A stretch of DNA of 49,662 nucleotides. Origin: an uncultured Selenomonadales bacterium (GTDB taxonomy: Bacteria; Bacillota; Negativicutes; Acidaminococcales; Acidaminococcaceae). Below the pieces are notes generated by a model. The model was not told the origin of the DNA, made no database searches, and saw only the letters and a list, made by a program, of their open reading frames with translations. A program made the translations under genes and the position numbers. The stretch lies in assembly GCA_900315345.1 (NCBI GenBank), contig OMYP01000014.1, forward strand, positions 1-49,662, in the 5' to 3' direction. Shown piece after piece: positions 44,696 through 49,662 of this stretch (positions within the stretch are counted from its first letter, which is position 1; each line of letters opens with the position of its first letter).

Positions 44696-44781
44696 TCGCA
44701 CCGGCCCATTCGGTTTAAGGAGGCGCCTCCTTAAACATTGTTTGAAATGAAAGGAGGGAAAAGAATGAAGGACCGGTGCGA
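44696..44781 (+). promoter_or_regulatory. Nested inverted repeats around a ribosome binding site
   Basis: The outer arms TCGCACCGG (44696-44704) and CCGGTGCGA (44773-44781) enclose a perfect 24-bp palindrome (44713-44736; half-site GTTTAAGGAGGC). Its right half contains CCTCCTT (44726-44732). That can pair either with AAGGAGG in the left half (44717-44723) or with the true ribosome site AAGGAGG (44751-44757) of the small open frame at 44765. This would be a possible on/off switch. Confidence 0.5.
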
Positions 44782-44836
44782 CTGTAAAAAGGGTGTATTA
44801 AATTGTGAAACAGTTTTGCGTTATATTTTCCGCTAA
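44765..44836 (+). CDS. Possible 23-residue Cys-rich small protein
   Basis: ATG 44765 follows an excellent ribosome site (aaggaggg, 44751-44758, six-base spacing) and ends at TAA 44834-44836. The peptide begins MKDRCDCKKGVLNCE and continues with a short hydrophobic/basic tail (VLRYIFR). Three cysteines in 14 residues hint at metal or redox chemistry. The start region lies in the nested hairpins described at 44696-44781. No strong promoter is visible, and a terminator lies upstream, so expression is unproven. The family is not recognised. Confidence 0.4.
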   Translation: MKDRCDCKKGVLNCETVLRYIFR

Positions 44837-44877
44837 AACTATTGAAAGAGTTTTACTTTTTCTTTATGTTTTCTCTT

Positions 44878-46851
44878 TTATTCTTCGCCGGGATCTACGG
44901 ACAGGGCGCCGCCCTTATTCCGTTTCTGCCACAGGAAGCCAAGGGCCAGGACCACAACGCCCGCGATATCGGTTACGGTTCCCGGGACGATAAGGCACAG
45001 GCCGCCCAGGAAGAACACGATACGCTGCAGCACGTTCAGCGGGTGCTGGCAGAAGCCGATCATGGCCAGGGACAGACCCCACATACCCAAAATTGCCGTA
45101 ACCATGGAAACCACAACCGTAATGGCCGTGGCGTTGATCATCAGCAGTTCCGGCGCCAGTACAAAGATGTACGGCACGATGAAGGCCGCGATGGCCAGCT
45201 TCGCCGCATTAACGCCGGTCTTCATGGGGTTGGCCCCCGCAATACCGGAGCCTGCATAGGCAGCCAGGGCTACAGGAGGGGTAACGTCAGCCACGATGCC
45301 GAAGTAGAAAGCGAACATGTGGGCCGCCAGTACCGGCACGTGCATCTGTACCAGGGCCGGGGCCGCAATGGTAGAAGTAATAACGTAGTTGGCCGTGGTA
45401 GGAACGCCCATACCTAAAATCAGGGAAGTGATCATAGTGAAGAACATGGCCGGCAGCAACTGCCCCCCTGCCAGATCCAGCAGAGCAGTAGCCAGCTTCA
45501 GGCCTACGCCGGTTTTGGTAACCACGCCGATGATGATGCCGGCGGTGGCGCAGGCGATCAGTACTCCCAGCACCCCTTTGGAGCCGTTGATCAGTCCGTT
45601 GACAAAATCCATGGGGGTGATACGGGTGCTCTTCCGCAGGCAGGCGCAGATGATGGTCAGCGCAATGGCGTACAGAGCCGCCCGCATGGGAGTGTAACCG
45701 GTTACCAGCAGGTACACGATAATGATCAGGGGAATGGCCAGGTGGCCTTTTTCCCGGAGGAGTTCACCGAATTTAGGCAGTTCTTCCCGGGGCGTACCCT
45801 TCAGGCCGTACTTTTTCGCTTCAAAGTGAACCCCGATCCAGATGCCGGTGTAATACAGCACCGCCGGAATGACCGCCGCTTTTACTACGTCAATGTAGGG
45901 AACCCCTACGAATTCCGCCATCAGGAAGGCTGCCGCCCCCATAACAGGAGGCATCAGCTGGCCGCCGGTGGAGGCTGCCGCTTCTACCGCGCCGGCGAAA
46001 GCCGGACGGTACCCTAACTTCTTCATCATGGGAATGGTGAAAGAACCGGTGCCCGCCACGTTGGCAACGGAAGAACCGGACACGGTGCCCATCAGGCCGG
46101 AAGACAGTACCGCAACTTTTGCGGGGCCGCCAACCGCCCAGCCTGCCAGGGCGTTGGCCGTATCAATGAAGAACTTGCCAAGGCCGGTGGCTTCCAGATA
46201 GGCGCCGAACAAAATGAACAGGTAAATGAAGGTTGACGATACGCCCATGGGCACGCCGAAAATACCTTCCGTGGTAAAGTACAAATGACTGACCAGTTCG
46301 TCAAAGCCTACGCCCCGGTGGGCCATGATGCCCGGCATGTAAGGACCGGCAAAGGCATAGCCCAAAAAGACCAGGGCCACGGTGATCATGGGCCAGCCAA
46401 CGGTACGGCGGGCCGCCTCAAACACCAGCAGGATACCCAGGATGCCCACCATAATATCCGTGTCCGTATTCATACCGGCACGCAATACCAGTTCATCATA
46501 ATTAATATAAATGTACATGGTGGCAAACACACTGAGCACTGCAAAAACCAAGTCAACCGGGTGCATAGTCTTCTTTGACCAGCTTGCCCGGGCCGGATAT
46601 AAAAGATAGATCAGGGCCATGCCGAAGCACAGATGGATGGTACGCTGCAGGTGCGCGTCCAGTACCCCGAAGATACCTGTGTACAACTGGAAACAGGCGA
46701 ACAGGATGCAGATGGCGGAGATTACATATCCCCAGAACCCGTCCGGTTCCCGTTTGTTGGATTCTTTGTCAAACTTCTGCATCACTTCTTCGGCGGACAT
46801 TTCCACCGGAGCGGCATCTGTTTTCTTTTTCAAATCTTCCACAGGCCTCAC
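44878..46851 (-). CDS. TRAP transporter fused permease (4TM/12TM)
   Basis: 657 residues of mostly membrane helices. The small (DctQ-like) and large (DctM-like) permease parts are fused, as usual in TAXI-type TRAP systems. A cytoplasmic N-terminus (about residues 1-40) precedes the helices. Large-subunit signatures are visible: GLMGTVSGSSVANVAGTGSFTIPMMKKLG, then AAASTGGQLMPPVMGAAAFLMAEF and a second-half repeat GMGVPTTANYVITST. It imports organic acids using the ion gradient together with the binding lipoprotein encoded two genes upstream. A C-terminal block of extra helices (VSMVTAILGMWGLSLAMIGF onward) may be the DUF3394-type tail. The substrate cannot be read from sequence. Confidence 0.93.
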   Translation of the reverse strand: MRPVEDLKKKTDAAPVEMSAEEVMQKFDKESNKREPDGFWGYVISAICILFACFQLYTGIFGVLDAHLQRTIHLCFGMALIYLLYPARASWSKKTMHPVDLVFAVLSVFATMYIYINYDELVLRAGMNTDTDIMVGILGILLVFEAARRTVGWPMITVALVFLGYAFAGPYMPGIMAHRGVGFDELVSHLYFTTEGIFGVPMGVSSTFIYLFILFGAYLEATGLGKFFIDTANALAGWAVGGPAKVAVLSSGLMGTVSGSSVANVAGTGSFTIPMMKKLGYRPAFAGAVEAAASTGGQLMPPVMGAAAFLMAEFVGVPYIDVVKAAVIPAVLYYTGIWIGVHFEAKKYGLKGTPREELPKFGELLREKGHLAIPLIIIVYLLVTGYTPMRAALYAIALTIICACLRKSTRITPMDFVNGLINGSKGVLGVLIACATAGIIIGVVTKTGVGLKLATALLDLAGGQLLPAMFFTMITSLILGMGVPTTANYVITSTIAAPALVQMHVPVLAAHMFAFYFGIVADVTPPVALAAYAGSGIAGANPMKTGVNAAKLAIAAFIVPYIFVLAPELLMINATAITVVVSMVTAILGMWGLSLAMIGFCQHPLNVLQRIVFFLGGLCLIVPGTVTDIAGVVVLALGFLWQKRNKGGALSVDPGEE

Positions 46852-46867
46852 CGCCTTTCTGAGATTT

Positions 46868-47413
46868 TTATTGAAATAACGTCATCAGCCAAAGCTGATA
46901 CCGTTTTATGACTTTCACTTCCACCAGGGTCCCCTGTCCGTACAAGGCGCAGAGGTCGAAGGTCGTATCCTTATGAACGATTTTCGGCATAGCCTGTACC
47001 GCCGTGCGGAATTGCAACGAACGGTAAGGCCGGTTCATTTCCAGGTCAAACTTCCCGTCCTTTTTCAAACTGGTAAACTTTCCTTCCGAGGGATCGTAGG
47101 GCAGCCCCACCCCTAATGATTCATAGGTAGTGTGGGTCATGGTCATGTCGTTCACCCCATTGACCCGGAAATATTCATCAACCGGGGTCTGCTGCACGGA
47201 ATGCTTGTAATGATAGTGCCATTCCTCCCCTATGGAAACCGGGAAAGAAGAAACGGCCCTGTCATTTTCCGGGATCATGACCACCAACAGCCGGTCTCCG
47301 TACCAGCCAAAGGCTGCAAGCAAAATCAGCAGCAGTAGTACAAAAGACGGACGTTTGTAAAAAGACCGGGCCCCGGTGGACGCCGGAGTCCGGTCTGTAC
47401 TTGTGTGGTCCAT
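46868..47413 (-). CDS. DUF1850 protein of the TAXI-TRAP operon
   Basis: 181 residues from ATG 47413, five bases after the binding-protein stop. A longer frame from 47452 overlaps that gene and has a poorer ribosome site. One N-terminal membrane helix (FVLLLLILLAAFGWYGDRLLV) precedes a periplasmic beta domain. The DUF1850 pattern is present: IGEEWHYHYKHSVQQTPVDEY (basic-His-Ser-Val) and GVGLPYDP. DUF1850 proteins occur almost only beside TAXI-type permeases and are presumed to help the complex. Their exact role is unknown. Confidence 0.8.
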   Translation of the reverse strand: MDHTSTDRTPASTGARSFYKRPSFVLLLLILLAAFGWYGDRLLVVMIPENDRAVSSFPVSIGEEWHYHYKHSVQQTPVDEYFRVNGVNDMTMTHTTYESLGVGLPYDPSEGKFTSLKKDGKFDLEMNRPYRSLQFRTAVQAMPKIVHKDTTFDLCALYGQGTLVEVKVIKRYQLWLMTLFQ

Positions 47414-47417
47414 CAAA

Positions 47418-48401
47418 TTACTTCTCGTTGAAGAATTTTTCTGCGCCGGCATTCAGTTTAATAGACATACCGTCTTTACCGGTTGCTTTGGTGATGTTCT
47501 TGGATACGTTATGAGCTGCTTTCATACGGTCCAGGTTGCCATACAATGCTTTTACAACAGCGTAACCGGTATCGGCATCCATCTTATCGGTAACAGCCAG
47601 CATGCATTTAACAGCAACAGCAGCGGTATCGGTATCAACTTTGTTATAGGTCTTGGCCGGAATGGTAACTTTGGTGTAATACGGATATTTTGCAATCAGC
47701 TTGTCGGCAATGTCAGCGCCTACGCTTACCATTACCACGTCATGCTGGGTTGCCAGGTCCTGGATAGCGGCGGTGGGGAAACCGGCTACTACGAAACCTG
47801 CGTCAACGTTTCCGTCTTTCAGAGCAGAAGCTGCTTCACCGAAGGACAGGTACTGGGGTTTGATGTCTTTATAGGTAATGCCTGCGATGTTCAGGATCTG
47901 ACGGGCATTGGCTTCGGTACCGGATCCGGCAGCGCCTACGGCAACTCTCTTGCCTTTCAGGTCGGCAACGGTCTTGATACCGGTTTTAGCGGTAGTAACG
48001 ATCTGAACGGTTTCCGGATACAGGGTAGCCAGGCCTTTCAGAGATTCAACTTTCTTGTCTTTGAACATTTCTGTTCCGGTAGCGGCATAGTACGCAATAT
48101 CGTTCTGGATGAACGCAATGTCAACTTTGCCTTCTTTTAACAGGTTTACGTTAGCAACGGATGCGCCGGTGGACTGGGCGGATGCATTCGCGCCGGGAAC
48201 ATTCTTGTTCAGGATGTCGGCCAGTGCGCCGCCTAACGGATAGTAGGTACCAGCCGTGCCGCCGGTAGCAATGTTAATGAATTTTTTGCCACTGTCAGCT
48301 GCCGGTTTCGGGGCATCTTTCTTTTTGTCTCCTCCGCCGCAGCCAGCCAATACGGAACCAATCACCGCAAAGGCCATCAAGAACGCCAAAAATTTTTTCA
48401 T
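47418..48401 (-). CDS. TAXI-family TRAP solute-binding lipoprotein
   Basis: 327 residues. The lipobox VLAGC puts the lipidated Cys near residue 21, followed by a Lys/Ala/Pro-rich tether. The TAXI signature is clear: INIATGGTAGTYYPLGGALA, then STGASVANVNLLKEGKVDIAFIQNDIAY. Later segments are LKGKRVAVGAAGSGTEANAR and DAGFVVAGFPTAAI. Members bind glutamate, alpha-ketoglutarate or other organic acids, so amino- or dicarboxylic acid uptake is plausible for this organism (inference). gggaggg precedes the ATG. It leads the minus-strand operon with the DUF1850 protein and the fused permease. Confidence 0.94.
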   Translation of the reverse strand: MKKFLAFLMAFAVIGSVLAGCGGGDKKKDAPKPAADSGKKFINIATGGTAGTYYPLGGALADILNKNVPGANASAQSTGASVANVNLLKEGKVDIAFIQNDIAYYAATGTEMFKDKKVESLKGLATLYPETVQIVTTAKTGIKTVADLKGKRVAVGAAGSGTEANARQILNIAGITYKDIKPQYLSFGEAASALKDGNVDAGFVVAGFPTAAIQDLATQHDVVMVSVGADIADKLIAKYPYYTKVTIPAKTYNKVDTDTAAVAVKCMLAVTDKMDADTGYAVVKALYGNLDRMKAAHNVSKNITKATGKDGMSIKLNAGAEKFFNEK

Positions 48402-48722
48402 AGATAAATCCCTCCCTTTTCGCTTTTAGCAAAAAATACATAAAATGCCAATTAAATTCGCATTTCTTAATATTTTCTATGTCTGTGAAAAAAATCCTGC
48501 CTGTGACAATTATTTTTACAAAAAAATCAAAAAGAATATTGTATACAAAATACGGGAACGGACTCTGTTTTTTCGCCATTCCTGTCACAGAACACGCCGC
48601 GCCTTTAACCAGCATTTCCATAAATATATTTTACCACCAAATCCTGAAATTGGCACTTTTCTATTAAAAAACTTTATGCTAAAATAAATAACGATAAAAA
48701 TTTTCAAAGGAAGTGTAACAAA
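48402..48722. other. Divergent intergenic region upstream of the TAXI operon
   Basis: No gene is convincing. CTGTGA occurs at 48483-48488 and as CTGTGACA at 48501-48508. The inverse, TGTCACAG, lies at 48583-48590. These resemble half-sites of CRP/FNR-type regulators but are too far apart for one dimer. AT-rich sequence with TGCTAAAAT (48677-48685, an extended -10) precedes the 48723 gene. No clear TAXI promoter was found. Confidence 0.4.
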
Positions 48723-49070
48723 ATGAACAATGTACCCGTTTACAAATTACGCCTGGCCCGTACCCTTTATAATAATTTCTACCGTGCCCGCCTTCAGGAC
48801 GCCAACGGCGAAGACGCCGGCCAGCTTTTGATCGTGCCGGGCCTGCCCCTGGACCGGAGTCAGCTGCCGGAAAACGCGCCCGTTGCAGATCCCTACCTGC
48901 TGGTCATCGTGGAAGACGCCAACATCAACAAGGACAACGTAGTTGATTTTGAAGAAGGAGTGTCCCGGGCCGTATTAGGCAAGTTCACTACGGAAACCAC
49001 CGCCTTCAACCACTGCGAATTTTACTATCCCTCCCCCGCCTTTTACTTTGCACAGGATGAAGAGGAATAA
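48723..49070 (+). CDS. Small acidic protein of unknown function
   Basis: 115 residues with no signal peptide. It begins with a basic helix (YKLRLARTLYNNFYRARLQD), has a Pro/Leu-rich centre (IVPGLPLDRSQLPENAP) and a strand (PYLLVIVEDANI), and ends in an acidic run (DEEE). caaaggaag lies about 12 nt upstream. Two terminators follow. It is divergent from the TAXI operon and convergent with sucD. Codon use matches neighbouring genes, so it is probably real. The family is not recognised. Confidence 0.65.
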   Translation: MNNVPVYKLRLARTLYNNFYRARLQDANGEDAGQLLIVPGLPLDRSQLPENAPVADPYLLVIVEDANINKDNVVDFEEGVSRAVLGKFTTETTAFNHCEFYYPSPAFYFAQDEEE

Positions 49071-49081
49071 AAAACAAACAA

Positions 49082-49120
49082 AGGCAGGACTCTCTGAAAA
49101 GAAAGTCCTGCCTGTATTTT
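49082..49120 (+). terminator. Terminator after the 48723 gene
   Basis: A perfect 10-bp stem (aggcaggact 49082-49091, agtcctgcct 49104-49113) followed by gtatttttta. Confidence 0.88.
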
Positions 49121-49149
49121 TTACAACAGATTTGCATTTCGCTCTGCCA

Positions 49150-49192
49150 AAAAAATCTCCGCCCTTTGCCCGGACGGAGATTTTTATTTTAT
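49150..49192 (-). terminator. Bidirectional terminator after sucD
   Basis: A perfect 9-bp stem (aaatctccg 49153-49161, cggagattt 49175-49183). It runs into T-rich sequence on both strands and serves sucD on the minus strand. Confidence 0.85.
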
Positions 49193-49216
49193 TATTTAAT
49201 TCACTTTTTTCAAACT

Positions 49217-49662
49217 TCAGCAGGTGTGGCACTTATCATACAGCCCGGCTTTTTTCAGTACGCGCACTGCCGTTTCGCCGATATGGGCCACAGTGTCCGC
49301 CACTTCAATGCCTGCTTCATTCAATGCTTTGATCTTATCGTCAGCAGTGCCTTTGCCACCGCTGATGATGGCGCCAGCATGGCCCATCCGTTTGCCCGGA
49401 GGCGCCTGACGGCCGGAGATAAAGCCGATGACCGGTTTCTTCATGTTTGCCTTGATCCATGCCGCCGCTTCTTCTTCCGCGGTGCCGCCGATCTCGCCGA
49501 TCATGATGATAGCCAGGGTCTCATCATCTTCATTGAATGCTTCCAGGGCTTCAATGTAGTCCATGCCCTTAACCGGGTCGCCCCCCAGACCTACCGCGGT
49601 GGTCTGGCCGATGCCGGCCATGGTCAGCTGGTAAGTGGCTTCATAGGTCAGGGTGCCGGAGC
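49217..49662 (-). CDS. sucD: Succinate-CoA ligase alpha subunit, 3' part (partial at window edge)
   Basis: The C-terminal half of the alpha subunit. The reading frame stays open to the last base of the window ([20 protein letters not shown]), so the gene starts outside. Visible motifs are [24 protein letters not shown], then [13 protein letters not shown] and [16 protein letters not shown], whose His is the phosphorylated active-site residue. The enzyme interconverts succinyl-CoA and succinate with ATP or GTP formation. The beta subunit gene (sucC) would be expected upstream, beyond the window. Confidence 0.95.
   Translation of the reverse strand, partial: SGTLTYEATYQLTMAGIGQTTAVGLGGDPVKGMDYIEALEAFNEDDETLAIIMIGEIGGTAEEEAAAWIKANMKKPVIGFISGRQAPPGKRMGHAGAIISGGKGTADDKIKALNEAGIEVADTVAHIGETAVRVLKKAGLYDKCHTC

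Noticed and set aside
44842..45417. 191-codon plus-strand open frame after the MFS-LuxR gene
   Set aside because: It is antisense to the TRAP permease, with His/Gln/Arg-rich shadow composition.
48295..48621. 108-codon minus-strand open frame overlapping the TAXI start
   Set aside because: It runs through the TAXI signal peptide in another frame and has no ribosome site.

Overview
The window looks like chromosome of a diderm Firmicute (class Negativicutes, probably Acidaminococcaceae such as Acidaminococcus or Phascolarctobacterium). This is inferred. The lexA/hflX/ynbB and rnj-ftsK-rodZ-rimO-cinA order is Firmicutes-like, yet a giant autotransporter with an extended signal peptide requires an outer membrane. 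NfnAB, TRAP-TAXI uptake and several radical-SAM enzymes suit an anaerobe. No rRNA, tRNA, CRISPR array, insertion sequence or prophage was seen.

Region 1 (1-14.1 kb, + strand): two separated modules handle S-adenosylmethionine by-products, mtnA-ahcY and a class II aldolase with mtaD. Together they could turn methylthioadenosine, S-adenosylhomocysteine or 5'-deoxyadenosine into reusable fragments. They are followed by nfnAB (electron-bifurcating transhydrogenase). Seven mostly secreted proteins of unknown function lie between and after these operons, including two adjacent paralogues.

Region 2 (14.1-32.2 kb): lexA (+), with a consensus promoter overlapped by a LexA-box-like site, converges on a long minus-strand housekeeping block. 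In transcription order the block is rnj, ftsK, rodZ, ygiQ, an orphan ABC-type binding lipoprotein, rimO, cinA, a DEAD-box helicase, hflX and ynbB. HflX carries an N-terminal RadC/JAB-like domain with an intact JAMM motif. rnj has a long structured leader.

Region 3 (32.6-44.6 kb): a relB/relE-type toxin-antitoxin pair is followed by the accessory heart of the window. A 2562-residue autotransporter lies downstream of a Cys-rich, U32-like TIM-barrel protein. Facing them is a regulator that fuses a 12-TM MFS-like domain to a LuxR HTH. The divergent intergenic region holds a perfect CTGTACC/GGTACAG palindrome against the -35 of the enzyme-autotransporter operon, plus two direct ACCTGTACTTTTG repeats. 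The CTGTAC half-sites are spaced by exact multiples of 21 bp. This is the best candidate for an undescribed system: membrane sensor-regulator, operator array, Fe-S/U32-like enzyme and giant surface protein.

Region 4 (44.6-49.7 kb): a strong bidirectional terminator is followed by a possible 23-residue Cys-rich small protein whose ribosome binding site can be masked by a nested palindrome. Then come a TAXI-TRAP transporter operon (binding lipoprotein, DUF1850 protein, fused permease), a small unknown protein and the 3' part of sucD, cut by the window edge.
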